DNA of 64,000 bases from Clytia hemisphaerica (GCA_902728285.1 CACVBU010000791.1:372001-436000), one strand, 5' to 3'. Positions 48,301 through 60,319 are shown, numbered from the stretch's first letter. A program made the numbers and translations. The notes: generated from the letters alone by a model not told the origin.

Positions 48301-51300
48301 TTCTGGTCCAAGCACAGTATTTTCAGGGCCGTTGAGCCCGACTGGAGGGAATGTGGTTCATCACAGGCCGACTGGTATTCCGGGAAATTAGCCCACTCCA
48401 TTAGAGCCTTAGCGTGGGTAACCGCCAATCCGCCATCGGAATATCAGATATTATTCAAAGCAGTTCAAAGGCTGGTTTGCAGGAATATGATAAAAATACC
48501 GTTTATTCTCAAATCATATAGGACAGCACACTTTTAATCACTGGATCGGCTGATAAAAACATCAAAATTTGGGGATTAGATTTCGGTGATTGCCACAAAT
48601 CCATATTTGCCCATGATGACAGGTTAGTATTGTATGGCTTTTTTCAATATGACCTCTTTCCTTATTATAAGAAACAACTCCTTCAAATTCTAGAATGTGC
48701 CCTCTTTTCCAAATATCTTTTATTATGACTGTTGTACGAACAAGACGTCAACACAATCCAAGACATTTCATTGGGAATCTCACGCTATGAAAATGAACCC
48801 TCGAACTTTGAAAATTATGACACCTAAATTTATTATCGAGTGTTTTGATTTGAAGGTTGAGTATTAGTGGTGGGGTAATGTTTGATTTCAGGTGTAGGAG
48901 TTTTAACATGTACTGGGAAGTCTTTTTTTGGTACGAACTTGCCTCCCCCCCTTTACACACTATTACAAAAGAAGGAGCTCATTGTTTGGAAATTTTGAAA
49001 CTAATCTCATTTCTGTTTGTTTCTTTTCAGCATCACGTCGATTCAGGTAACCATATTTCTTCTAAAACGTTATTTTTCATCCTTTTGTTTAAGTTGTTGT
49101 TTTTCTTTGAAACTTTATGTATTTGAACAAATCACAGCCTGTCAATTGTTTTTTTCAAAATATGATTCTTGTTGTATTTTTGTTACTCATTTTACCTTTT
49201 TCAGTTTGTCTCCAAAACGCATTACTTCTTCAGTGTGAGCAAAGACAAAACATTGAAATATTGGGATGCTGATAAATTTGAAAATATTATGACTCTAAAG
49301 GTTTGTTTTTGATAGACTTCTTTATGAGGTTCCTATAAAGAGGTTTGTTCAGTTAACGCTCCTTCAAAATTTACAGTTTTTTCGATGCCCATAGAATTTT
49401 ATCCTAGTACGAGAATTTTTAGAAATGATACAATTTATATGTTAAGATGAATCAATTCAAATTACGAATTTTTTTCTCAGGGACATCATTTGGAAATTTG
49501 GGCAATGGCAGTCAGTCCAAGCGGTGAATATGTGGTAAGGAGAAACTTACCGTTAGTTGACAAATCTATAAACCCTAATTTAATCTCATATTGATGCCAA
49601 TTAAAAATTGACAACATCGCATATCTATCATACTTATGATAAAAATATTTACCGACCTGGAATTCAGAAATCACGCCGAGAGTCAATGTATCAACCACCG
49701 GCATAACAAAAGCAAAACAAAGCCTTGTTCGATAAATTCATAACAACCTTTCGTTCTGTATTGTCCAGGTCACAAGCTCACACGATAAATCTATTCGACT
49801 TTGGCAACGTACTGAAGAACTGTTAGTCATTTCAGAAGAGAGAGAACAGGTTCGCTCACACACTGGTATTTATGATAAAATCTAAAAAAAACGACCCTTA
49901 GTCGAATGACGTCAAATGTAACCTTTGCAGCATGGGTTGATAATATTACCGATACGTTGTTTTCCTTTTTTTAGGAACGGGAAGAATTAAACGAAGCTAG
50001 TATAACAGAACGCGGTGAACAAGCGGTAAGATCCTAGTGGTCTTTTTTTCGCTCTTTGCACCATAAAAAGTAAAAATTATCCTTTTGATCCCATCGTCAT
50101 CATTTGGTTATTTTTGATATTCATACTTTGATATACTTCAGTTCGATTCCTTTTATATACCTTTCTCCATAAACCTGCTAAATAATTAAAACACGATTTC
50201 TTTATCATAACGACCAACTGAAATCTTTTTCTTTTCACTTCTAGATTCCAGGGGAGACTTCAGAGGAAGTTGGACATGCTGGCAAAAAGACCATAGAAAC
50301 TGTCAAAGCGGTAAGCACTTAGGTTGTCAATACATTGTTTCAAATTTGCATAGTTCAAATCTTTTGCCCCAAATTTTATTCATAGTGCGAGATGTTTCAT
50401 TATCTCTTAAATTAGATAGAGTGCCTTTTATGATAATCTCCAGCTAATGACGGACAACATTTACTTTAACATTAGGCTGAACGGATCATGGAAGCCATTG
50501 AAATTTGGAAAGAAGAAACGGCAAAATCAAAAGTGGTAGGATATTTATGGAATCAATATCTGAGGGCTGATCAATCGTGGACTTTTAATAGTTATTTTAC
50601 TTGACCCTTTTAATTTTATTAAATGACTTATTAATTTCGTACAGGACACAGCAACAGAACCACACCCAATTTTAAAAGCTTATGGAAATGTCGAGGTAAA
50701 CATGCATGACTGCTGTTGCTATTTTCCTTCTATTTTTGAGGATATTATCACTTTACTTGTTCAACTATGCTAGGGAAGGCTCGTGCAAAAGATTGCTTGA
50801 AAGTTTTGAGTTAATGTGTCTGAATAAGAAGGACTTTGCTTGAAGATTTCACTTTGATTGATTCTTTTGGAATCTGTATGCAAGCTGGATACAATTTTGT
50901 TACCGTTAGAATGAAATTTGCGAAGAACAATCTTTTAATAATTGTAAATCTTACACTCTTCTCGATCTTATTTTTCAGCCACGACGTTATGTTTTGGATG
51001 TTTTGAAGAAAGTCAAATCTAGGTAGAAGTCGAAAAAATGAAATTTTTATGAAGATTTCATAAAACTTTTTCTGTGGGCTCAATAACTCGAGCATTTGGG
51101 AAATGAAAAAACCGCCTGTTCCTACCCATCTAGGAGCAATAATGGGATTTGAACAAAACTTTTTACAACGAATGAGATAATTGAATTTGTTATTGTTAAT
51201 ATAAGTCTATAATTTACTAAAAGATTTAGGAATTGTTTCCCCTAAAATTTCACTCGATTCCTTTTTTTCTTTTAGCGAGTTAGAAGAATCGTTACTTGTG

Positions 51301-53656
51301 CTACCATTTACATACGTTACAGATCTATTGAAACTGATTAATCATTGGATGTCGGTAAGGCTCTATGTAAATTTTGTTCTTTACTGTTTACATTTTTATC
51401 GTCGATTTCTCAACGTAACTCGAGAAAATAATGGCCCCCTACTTTACAAAATGTTTTTGTAAATTGCAATCGTATAAGTTTGCTTTATACTTGTTTATTG
51501 AAGATTTCTGCGAAAGAGAACTTCTGAGAAAAACCTGCATCGATCCATCTGTCATTGGTTTCTCAGAATCCTTGAAGTTGACAGAGTGTCATCCTTATGT
51601 CATGAACGGTGTGTTATTGTGATTACAGCTGCTTAATCGAGTATTTTGTCCTAAGTTTGACCTAATAGAGATTCGTGAATTAAAAATAAAGAAAACAAAT
51701 CAGACTTTTTTTACGCAAACGTTTTTCTTTCGGTTACATAATGTTAAATAATTCATGTTTTGGTCACTATTCAAAACCCCCCTTTTACGTGCTGGTAATC
51801 AATAACATTCACAATGGAGACAAGATGGTACACATGAATACGTGATTTTCTCTCGTCAAAATACACGTCAACATGATACGTGTTTTCTTTGATTTCGAAA
51901 TTTTAAACTATTTTTACGAAAATTAAAATACATCTCAACCAATTCACAGAGATCCTCCTACTAAAAGATAATCAAATGACCTGCCTTTATCATACGTTTA
52001 CACTTGTGATGGAATGATTGACACTTAGAAAGCTTCCTTTTTCAAGTAAAATGCAGACCCAAAAACATATATTATACTGTATTTTTTTCTCTCCATTATA
52101 GAACCTATGGGAAGTTGAATTATCATCCAGGTGTCTTACGTTTCTGCTGAAGTAAGCAATTTCCTTCTTTTTCAAACGGGATTAAAACTACACTAAGACA
52201 AAATGACGTCAACATAATAAAAATTGGTTGAAAGTTGAGAAGTACTTTCAGCAGGCTTCTGTTTGCCGATTGTTTGGAAGCGAAAGTAATATAGTAAAGA
52301 CTAAATCCTCTGAACAAAAATCTTGTTAGGTCTTGTTACTTGATTAACGTTTTTAAGGGATCATTACAGATGCCTGTAGATCTACTCTAAATTGCTGAGC
52401 AAATCTTAGTACTCTTTCTCAAAGTCAAGAAATTTGAATTCCCTAAGATGGGGAATTAGTCCGGTCAAAAGATTTGGAGGGTTTGCTCAGGACCATATAC
52501 ACCAAAATATTCCAAACAATCTAATTAAACACGAAGCTCTGGTTATCTTTGTTCCACTTGTAGGATTCATCACAATCAGATCACGAGCACACAAGTGTTA
52601 TTACCAGTAATGAGTTCACTCAATAGTTCATCTCTCCAAGCTGTCCAACAACTTAAGGTTTATACATGATTTTATTTGATTTTCCTGTATGCTTTTCTCC
52701 CTGGCAAAGTTATTTATCAAAACATAGGCATCTTAAAATGATTTAATAAATAATCTAGTTAGGCTTTGTTTTCTCTAATGAGGAAAGTAAACTGAGCCTT
52801 AATTTGTTTATTGGTTCATATTTAATATTTTTATTACAAGTTTCGTTGTGTTTTTAGCAGTGACATCACTCTAAGATTTTGAACATTTTATACTCGTGAC
52901 ATTTCATTAATGTTTACAAACCATAGCTTTTGCATTCTATCTATCTAAATTGAAAACCTCCTTTGAAATAGTAAACTTATCCGTAATACAAATTCACTTT
53001 CAAGGACATCTTAAAATAAAGACGATCTACACTAATCCTTTGGTGCAATATTTGTATCAGTTACATAAAGCGCATAAGAAAATTTTTCCTCACTTAAATA
53101 TGATCACATGAGCTTAAACATGTCTCTCAGTATAATGTCTGCACCCAAACCCTAATACACTTTCTATAAACTTCCAATATAATACACCCTCTTGAAGATA
53201 GTTACTGAAACGATGAAAGTATTCAAATATACAGTTGACGCTGTCTAATTCTATCTTCAAGGGGAATTGGATTTTCATCAAATAAGGGAGCTTATCGAAT
53301 TAGGGAACGTCGTTTATGAGAGTTTCTTGTTGACGGGGACTTTAAATTTCATCGAATAAGGGAGCCTATCGAATAGTAGAATGTCGAATAAGAGAGCGTC
53401 AACTGTATACAGTAATCAATATTATCGCTAGAAATTTGAAAATTGGCTCTGTTTACAAGAGTTTTGGCCCCCAAAAGTATTATTCTATAACTCTTGATAT
53501 CTTTTGTTTATTGACATTTAGGATCAAGTTGGTTTTAATCGTGCTGGGTTACGTTTCCTACAGCTACAACTGGAAATGAAAAACGTCAATTTCTTTGATG
53601 ACGCATACGACAAATTCAAGAAGAAAGCAAAAACGAAAAAGATTGTCGCTTTTTGA
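39320..53656 (+). CDS. WDR3: WD repeat protein 3 (UTP12 homologue), 34 exons
   Basis: UtpB component of the U3 processome for 18S rRNA maturation in the nucleolus. CDS exons: 39320-39511, 39852-39928, 41263-41325, 41673-41742, 41881-41930, 42119-42187, 42322-42400, 42669-42770, 42991-43098, 43359-43456, 43711-43741, 43876-43952, 44121-44282, 45367-45438, 45800-45893, 46634-46735, 46903-46988, 47514-47582, 47751-47823, 48014-48070, 48522-48622, 49031-49046, 49205-49300, 49481-49534, 49769-49849, 49975-50025, 50245-50310, 50476-50535, 50645-50695, 50979-51022, 51276-51354, 52102-52151, 52564-52657, 53522-53656. All are GT..AG and phase-compatible, giving 902 residues (human 943). Two blocks of WD40 repeats are split by a lysine-rich linker (about 285-335). 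[19 protein letters not shown]-like sequence precedes the C-terminal Utp12 domain (about 765-865). Confidence 0.95.
40083..40541. mobile_element. pogo-like MITE in WDR3 intron 2
   Basis: TA duplications flank CAGTTGACGCTCTCTAATT and its inverted partner. The interior carries AATTCAATAAGCTCCC and CTACTATTC phrases shared with 53232-53405, of which it is a longer relative. Confidence 0.8.
44419..44812. mobile_element. piggyBac-like MITE with repeated palindromes, WDR3 intron 13
   Basis: The right end is CCCTTTGCGTGCCG (inverted) next to TTAA at 44813-44816; the left end is CCCTTTCTGTGCCG after a mutated TTA. Four or five copies of a palindrome of form TGTCG(T/G)ATATAT(C/A)CGACA lie near both ends (about 44435, 44470, 44512, 44671, 44708). 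The interior has no coding capacity. Confidence 0.75.
45068..45291. repeat. 21-bp minisatellite, about 10-11 copies, WDR3 intron 13
   Basis: The unit TAGGTATAAATTATTGGGAT plus one T repeats almost perfectly. Because 21 is a multiple of three it is open in several frames (apparent LNPNNLY or RYKLLGF repeats), but it lies in an intron between well-supported WDR3 exons and is not called as coding. Confidence 0.9.
47005..47288. mobile_element. TA-ended G-tract MITE in WDR3 intron 17
   Basis: Perfect inverted ends begin TACTCTCGGGTACCTAATAG and run 22 bp. Inside, the phrase GGAATAAGCGGGGG or GGAATAAGAATGTCCTGGG repeats with G5-G9 tracts. The plan matches the element at 9269-9578. It begins 17 bp after the exon 17 donor site (exon ends 46988). 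Confidence 0.85.
48190..48500 (+). other. GC-richer unexplained insert in WDR3 intron 20
   Basis: About 300 bp with higher GC content than the surrounding intron keeps one frame open for 112 codons (48199-48537), including a [13 protein letters not shown] segment. I do not recognise the product. It could be a transposon fragment. The next WDR3 exon begins at 48522, inside the tail of this frame but in its own register. Confidence 0.4.
53232..53405. mobile_element. pogo-like MITE in WDR3 intron 33
   Basis: Ends CAGTTGACGCTGTCTAATT (left) and the inverted GAGAGCGTCAACTG, both next to TA. At 174 bp it is a short derivative of the family at 40083-40541. Confidence 0.85.
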
Positions 53657-54529
53657 TTTTTAACTAGAAAGGTACCTAGCTTTTTTTTTGCTCCTAATAG
53701 TTTTATAAATATTTTTAGATATTTTTTGGTAAAAAGAAATTTTTAAAGGTATCTCTACCACATACCGTTCATTTTGATTTTGAAAGTAATTTTTCTATCC
53801 TCTTATTTTTGGTATCAGTTCCAAAGCGACAAAGACTTTCCATTATGAACATATTTTTGAATAGTATAATAAGAAATCTAGACGAAATACTTCCTATTTT
53901 CATTTATAAATGGGCTTGACGTTGTGTAAAGGCTGATATTTCTAACCGCACACGCTAGCTTATAAAAGTTCTTTTTATGTAAAACCCGTCTATTTTCTTA
54001 GCCAAAACTTCTGTCTTTCCGAACTACAAGCTCTAGCCTGCCCTCTTCAAAATCTAATTTTGTAGGACATTCATATATAAGTCGATGGTTCGATATTTGA
54101 CACCTTGCTTCCGTTGATACACTTACACAAAATCCTAAAGAAATAGCAACACTTTACAATGTTGTTAGTTATCAAAACAGAGCTCTAACGAACATTTGAA
54201 GTGTTATTGAAAATTTGCCAATTACGCATTTATTGTCTTTGTGGTATCTTTATATCTCAATATTTTGTCCTATGAGAGATTGACTGACTGACTTGATTTT
54301 CTTCTTTCTCTTTTTGCTTGAATCGACATTTTCAAAACATTGTGATATATGAGGAGACAGTAATAAAGTTGGTCGCATCGAATGACAAACTATGATAATC
54401 TGTGTGTTTTTTAAACTATATTAGTAGCGTGGATTACTGAAAGTCAACGTACAGAAATTCACGCAAAACTGAAATCAGGAATAATACAAAAACAAGTCGT
54501 GGATAATTTTTGATCGACCCGTTGAAATA
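53657..54529. other. Intergenic region between WDR3 and the growth-factor gene
   Basis: Contains the WDR3 3' untranslated region and the promoter side of the next gene. No additional gene or repeat identified. Confidence 0.35.
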
Positions 54530-55306
54530 ATGTTTGTTAATATCATCAAGATTTTGTTATTATGTGACATTTGTACGTTGATTTATGCTGCTTGGCGTTT
54601 TGATGTTCATGTTGATAGGTTAGAAAACGACGAGAGAGCAGACTTTGATCCTAAACCAAGTTCTTTGGTACAAAACCGTGGCGTTAGAACGGTGAGCCAT
54701 TTACCCAATATTTATTGTGCACCACGGAAAACAGTTGTTAGGGTTGACGTGCCGTTACAACATTATTCGCCCATGATGGTTGAAGTGAACCGATGTGCGG
54801 GGGTAGCTGATAACGTCAATCCGCAACTTAAAGACTGCGTTAAAAGTTCATCCGAAAAGATTCGTTTTCCAGTTCGCTCCAAACTGAATCCGACGTATTC
54901 GTCTTATAAGGAAGTTGAAAATCATTTATCGTGTAAAGGGAGATGTAAATATGACGCTACACAGTGTAAAGGGGCTTCGAAATGGGATGAAAAACAATGC
55001 AAATGTATTTGTCCGTCCAATCAGTATTGTCCACCACATTACTCTTGGAATCCGATCAAATGCGCATGCACATGTTCTCGCCGTTGTCATAAACGTCAAA
55101 TCTTGGACCTTGAAGATTGTACTTGTATGTGTAAAGCGAAATTCTTTAAACGATGTTCTAAACGAGGTCACGGCGAACCAAGTCCGATAGACTGCCAGTG
55201 TATGGGAAAGCCTCTTTCCAGGGCGTCATGTCAACCCTGTAGATGTCGAAAATCGGTACCGGAGAGCTTTCTACTGCAGTACCTTTTCACAAAAAAGAAA
55301 CAATAA
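54530..55306 (+). CDS. Secreted VEGF/PDGF-like protein with VEGF-C-type cysteine repeats
   Basis: A 258-residue single-exon protein with a signal peptide at about 1-21. Residues 60-140 resemble the PDGF/VEGF cystine-knot domain: C63 in YCAPRKTVV, MMVEVNRCAG at 82-91 (C89), C103, and NHLSCKGRC (C135, C139), which corresponds to the domain's last CxC. The canonical P-x-C-V and G-C-C cysteines are replaced (methionine region at 82-83; GVA at 91-93). Residues 146-240 carry CXCXC modules (C157-C159-C161, C178-C180-C182, C197-C199-C201, C222-C224, C237-C239), like the VEGF-C/D silk-like C-terminal propeptide. In known animals such factors bind receptor tyrosine kinases at the cell surface. The basic C-terminus suggests matrix or heparan binding. 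It may not form the standard dimer. Confidence 0.75.
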   Translation: MFVNIIKILLLCDICTLIYAAWRFDVHVDRLENDERADFDPKPSSLVQNRGVRTVSHLPNIYCAPRKTVVRVDVPLQHYSPMMVEVNRCAGVADNVNPQLKDCVKSSSEKIRFPVRSKLNPTYSSYKEVENHLSCKGRCKYDATQCKGASKWDEKQCKCICPSNQYCPPHYSWNPIKCACTCSRRCHKRQILDLEDCTCMCKAKFFKRCSKRGHGEPSPIDCQCMGKPLSRASCQPCRCRKSVPESFLLQYLFTKKKQ

Positions 55307-55920
55307 TTTTGATGAAAAGATTTTGTAATGTAAATATAAGTAGCTTTCTTCAGTGTAGATTTTTGCGTTTTTTAATTTTATTTAACTATTTTTCAACATT
55401 TTAATGAATGAAGTGATCAATTATATTTTGTAGAATATCTTGCTAATTTTATATAGGGCTTTTTCAGGTTCGGCTATTTACCCGGTAATACCAATATCTC
55501 AAAGAAAAACAAAATCCTTTCCAATTCATGATAATCTTATGATGTAATCTTTTCGTTGATTGACACTCCGAATCGAAATATTTGGCCGCCATTATTGATG
55601 GCAAAACAAATGCGTTCCCCAATGTTTTCCAAGCAAGGACCCCCGGAAAAAAATAAGAAAAGATTAATACATAAGCCTAAATACTCTAAATTAAAGAAAA
55701 AACTCTTTCATTGAAATTCTTTAATTATCTGCAATAGATTTCCAAAAGATATTTAATTCTATTATATTACGTCAAAAGATATTAAGCTTTCTTTTTCGTA
55801 AACCCCCGGTTTCAATACAAAATAGGTTAGCGGGACAAATTTTTGCCACTAATAATGGCGGCAAAGTTGTTACGTCACATCTATTGTTTGAGTATACCAC
55901 AGATTTTGACTTATTTACCG
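55307..55920. other. Interval left of the GC-rich satellite
   Basis: AT-rich, no gene seen. A TTTACCCGGTAATACC phrase at about 55476 foreshadows satellite-like sequence. Confidence 0.35.
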
Positions 55921-58320
55921 GATTCTCCGGCGGCATCCCGCTGTTTACCGTTGTATCTTCTATTATTTTTCCTGTATCTATTGTTTAAAATGAACCGCCG
56001 TCGCCGCCGGTAATACACGAATACCGACGGAAACCCGCCGACTACCGCAACATAATTCTAAGCTCAATCGAAGAGTCTAAATTAAAAACCCGCCGCCGCC
56101 GCCGGTAATACACGAATACCGGCAGAAACCCGCGGACTACCGCAACATAATTATAAGCTCAATCAAAGAGTCTAAATTAAAAACCCGCTGCCGCCGCCGG
56201 TAATACACAAATACCGGCGGAAACCCGCGGACTACCGCAACATAATTCTAAGCTCAATCAAAGAGTCTAAATTAAAAACCCGCCGCCGCCGCCGGTAATA
56301 CACGAATACCGGCGGAAACCCGCGGACTACCGCAACATAATTATAAGCTCGATCAAAGAGTCTAAATTAAAAACCCGCCGCCGCCGCCGGTAATACACAA
56401 ATACCGGCGGAAACCCGCGGACTACCGCAACATAATTCTAAGCTCAATCAAATCAATCAAAGAGTCTAAATTAAAAACCCGCCGCCGCCGCCGGTAATAC
56501 ACGAATACCGGCGGACACCCGCGGACTACCGCAACATAATTATAAGCTCAATCAAAGAGTCTAAATTAAAAACCCGCCGCCGCCGGTAATACACGAATAC
56601 CGGCGGAAACCCGCGGACTACCGCAACATAATTATAAGCTCAATCAAAGAGTATAAATTAAAAACCCGCCGCCGCCGCCGGTAATACACGAATATCGGCG
56701 GGTTGCCGCAAAATACCGCGAAACCTGGCGGCGGCGGTAAATTATTTTGATGTAAAATATCATTTACCTTGAATTATTATTAATTGAGCTTAGAATTATG
56801 TTGCGGTAGTCGGCGGGTTTCCGTCGGTATTCGTGTATTACCGGCGGCGGCGGCGGGTTTTTAATTTAGACTCTTTGATTGAGCTTAGAGTTATGTTGCG
56901 GTAGTCCGCGGGTGTCCGCCGGTATTCGTGTATTACCGGCGGCGGCGGCGGGTTTTTAATTTAGACTCTTTGATTGAGCTTATAATTATAGTTTCGCGGT
57001 ATTTTGCGGCAACCCGCCGGCGGCGGCGGTAAATTATTTTGATGTAAAATATCATTTACCGGCGTAACCAAAGAGTCTAAATTGAAAACCCGCCGCCGCC
57101 GCCGGTAATACACGAATACCCGCCGCGCCGCCGGTAAACCCGCGGAACTACCGCAACATAATTATAAGCTCAATCAAAGAGTCTAAATTAAAAACCCGCC
57201 CGCCGCCGCCGTAATACACGAATACCGGCGGCCGTTACACGCCGGCAAATAACCGCGAAATCTGGCGCGGCGCGGTAAATTATTTTGATGTAAAATATCA
57301 TTTACCTTGAATTATTATTAATTGAGCTTAGAATTATGTTGCGGTAGTCGGCGGGTTTCCGTCGGGTATTCGTGTATTACCGGCGGCGGCGGCGGGTTTT
57401 TAATTTAGACTCTTTGATTGAGCTTAGAGTTATGTTGCGGTAGTCCGCGGGTTTCGCGGTATTTTGCGGCAACCCGCCGGCGGCGGCGGTAAATTATTTT
57501 GATGTAAAATATCATTTACCGGCGTAACCAAAGAGTCTAAATTGAAAACCCGCCGCCGCCGCCGGTAATACACGAATACCGACGGAAACCCGCGGACTAC
57601 CGCAACATAATTCTAAGCTCAATCGAAGAGTCTAAATTAAAAACCCACCGCCGCCGCCGGTAATACACAAATACCGGCGGAAACCCGCGGATTACCGCAA
57701 CATAATTCTAAGCTCAATCAAAGAGTCTAAATTGGAAACCCACCGCCGCCGCCGGTAATACACGAATACCGGCGGAAACCCGCGGACTACCGCAACATAA
57801 TTATAAGCTCAATCAAAGAGTCTAAATTAAAAACCCGCCGCCGCCGCCGGTAATACACGAATACCGGCGGAAACCCGCGGACTACCGCAACATAATTATA
57901 AGCTCAATCAAAGAGTCTAAATTAAAAACCCGCCGCCGCCGCCGGTAATACACGAATACCGGCGGGTTGCCGCAAAATACCGCGAAACCCGGCGGCGGCG
58001 GCCGTAAATTATTTTGATGTAATATATCATTTACCGGCGGGTTGCCGCAAAATACCGCGAAACCCGGCGGCGGCGGCGGTAAATTATTTTGATGTAAAAT
58101 ATCATTTACCGGCGGGTTGCCGCAAAATACCGCGAAACCCGGCGGCGGCGGCGGTAAATTATTTTGATGTAGAATGTCATTTACCGGCGGGTTGCCGCAA
58201 AACACCGCGAAACCCGGCGGCGGCGGCGGTAAACTATTCTAATGAAAAAAGGCTATTCATTTTACACATGATCTGACGAATGAGAAATACCGCCGGGTTA
58301 CCGCCGGACTACGCGGTAAA
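55921..58320. repeat. GC-rich satellite: 95-bp and 75-bp units in mixed orientation
   Basis: The A unit (95 bp) contains GCCGCCGCCGGTAATACAC, ACCGGCGGAAACCCGCGGAC and a conserved AT part (AAGCTCAATCAAAGAGTC). Eight direct copies run at about 55985-56700 with spacing of 95, 95, 95, 95, 104, 92 and 95. The B unit (75 bp) contains GGCGGGTTGCCGCAAAATAC, GGCGGCGGCGGTAAATTATT and GATGTAAAATATC; direct copies end the array (57960-58230). Between them, A units occur inverted (about 56770-56990 and 57310-57450) and direct (57060-57240 and 57530-57960). The outer edges have degraded ACCGCCGG copies. The 75-bp unit leaves a 25-residue Pro-rich repeat open on the minus strand, judged non-coding. Confidence 0.9.
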
Positions 58321-60319
58321 TAGATTGATATCTGTGCCTAAATGTATTGTTTAGGCGCAAAGATTACATCATGAATATCATGAATGGAAATTGGTCATTT
58401 TTTAGAAATGTTCAATTAGAACTGGCCCTTGCTCAAAAACGCTTAGAATTTATGATAGTAGTCTTGTCTTGGACCAGCAGAACATTTGCTTGAAATTGAT
58501 CAATCTGGATTAATTAATTTTCATTACTTGTATAAAATTGTAAATACCATTTTCTCACTCCATATTATATTTCCTGTGATAGCGTAAACTATGAATAAAA
58601 GAACCTTAATCAAAATTATGATAATATGAAATTTACCATCAGAGAAAAGTCATAAAACGCCCCTGTATTACAACCGGGTCGGACCCCTCTCAATTTTGAA
58701 AAACTACCCAGAAAATTGTCCTGATGAGTCAGGTGAGACATAGACTAGAGTCTACTTCTGACTGAACTTTGCTTTCTGATGATTTTGATGGCGCTGAGTC
58801 CAGTGAAGTAGACTAGAGGATATCGCAATATTGGAATTTTTTCACTTTCGTTTTCTAAAATTATATGAAATCATGAAAACAACAAAAGAATTAAATATAT
58901 TCTAAAACCCAATCAAAGTTTATGAAACTATAATAATAAAAACATTAAAATACGTCGAAAATTTGAAAAAATTTGTCTATTGGACATGGTTTTTTTGTTT
59001 GTTTTTCTCCAAAAAGGGACTGGATCTAGTGGCATGTATTTGCTACCACCTCAAGCTAAGCCTAAGCCAAAATATGAAGCCTGCCAAATTACGCCGGGCC
59101 ACTGATCAGCGCCATCCAGTCTATCAAAAAGGTATAAGTGGCCTCCGGGCTAGGTGAGACAGGACTGTCTAAAATGATGTTGAGGGATGGCTGATGAATT
59201 TGAAAAATAAACAACAATACTTTGATCCAACTTAGAAATCTTTTGAACGTCCTATTGTACCCAACGTGCCAAATGTGAAGAGCCATGTTATTCTATGAAA
59301 GGTAGATTTTTAAAGTACAAGCAAACAAGTTAATGTAGACCTTAAAGTGACTAGATATAGAGCGAGGGAAATGCCTTTTTTGAAATTCGGGAAATGTTCG
59401 CACATTGGGGTGGAAGACATATTGTTCGGGGGTAGTGGAAAATCTGCAAAATTTACCTTGTCCAGGGGTAAACTTGCTCCGTTTGAGGGTCATTTTGAAT
59501 ATCCAGGGGGTCAAATGATGTTTGTTAGGGGGATACAGTAGATATTTTGTACGGGGACACAAGTCACAATGTTCGGGGGTAAATTTCCAAAAAATGTTAT
59601 ATCCTCCATCCCCCCATATTCATTTTTTTCTGGAAAATCCCAATACAGCTTCTAGGGTAACTGGGCTTATGCATGAAATTCTCATCAACTCAAATATTAA
59701 TATAGATAATTACATTGTAATTCATACTCATTAGTACTAATAAAAAAATCATTACCCTTTCAAACGGTGGGATGGTATATCCTATCTAGTCCATAAAAGT
59801 TTGATGATCGTTGGCCAAGGAAGATCGATTAAAGTTTATACATGTTTTTTTTATAAGAATATCTTCTATAAGAATATCAGGGTGAAAATTGGTCAAATCG
59901 TAAGAATACTCTAGTAATACCTTCTAGGGTGAGTTTCATAGAACTTGATAAGAATACAGTCATTTTGTATTTGGTTAACAGAAAAAAACTGCTTCATTTG
60001 TTTGACTTACATTGAAACTTTGAGGCAGGAATATAAATTTGACTATTTCTTAAGAATACTTGACCCTCATCCAAAGTACACTATTCTTATAAAAAAAACC
60101 TATAAAAAAAGGTATATTCTGTGACCTTCATTTTATGGCATACCTATCGTATCGTTAATATATCGTTAAGATTTAATAACTATAATTAGGATTGTTAAGG
60201 TAGGACTTAGAGATAAATCTAGTAATAGGGGCTTGTAAAAAATCCAGATTTGAATATAGAGATTTGTATAGCATTTGTCCTAGTGAAGTGAGAGATTAAT
60301 CGTAGAATCGAAAAGTAAA
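58321..60319. other. Intergenic region
   Basis: No gene supported. About 59385-59625 has GGGG-containing phrases (TTCGGGGGTA twice, CCAGGGGGTC, AGGGGGATA) like the phrase-repeat elements elsewhere, but no termini were found. At about 59847-60105 a short inverted repeat (TTTTTTATAAGAATA) marks a possible MITE. Confidence 0.4.

Noticed and set aside
54915-55190. Alternative-frame open frames inside the growth-factor gene
   Set aside because: Shadows of the cysteine-rich main frame, which has a signal peptide and family pattern.
57882-58205. Minus-strand open frame with a 25-residue proline-rich repeat
   Set aside because: Translation of the 75-bp satellite unit; the unit length is a multiple of three and neighbouring inverted copies are not conserved as protein.
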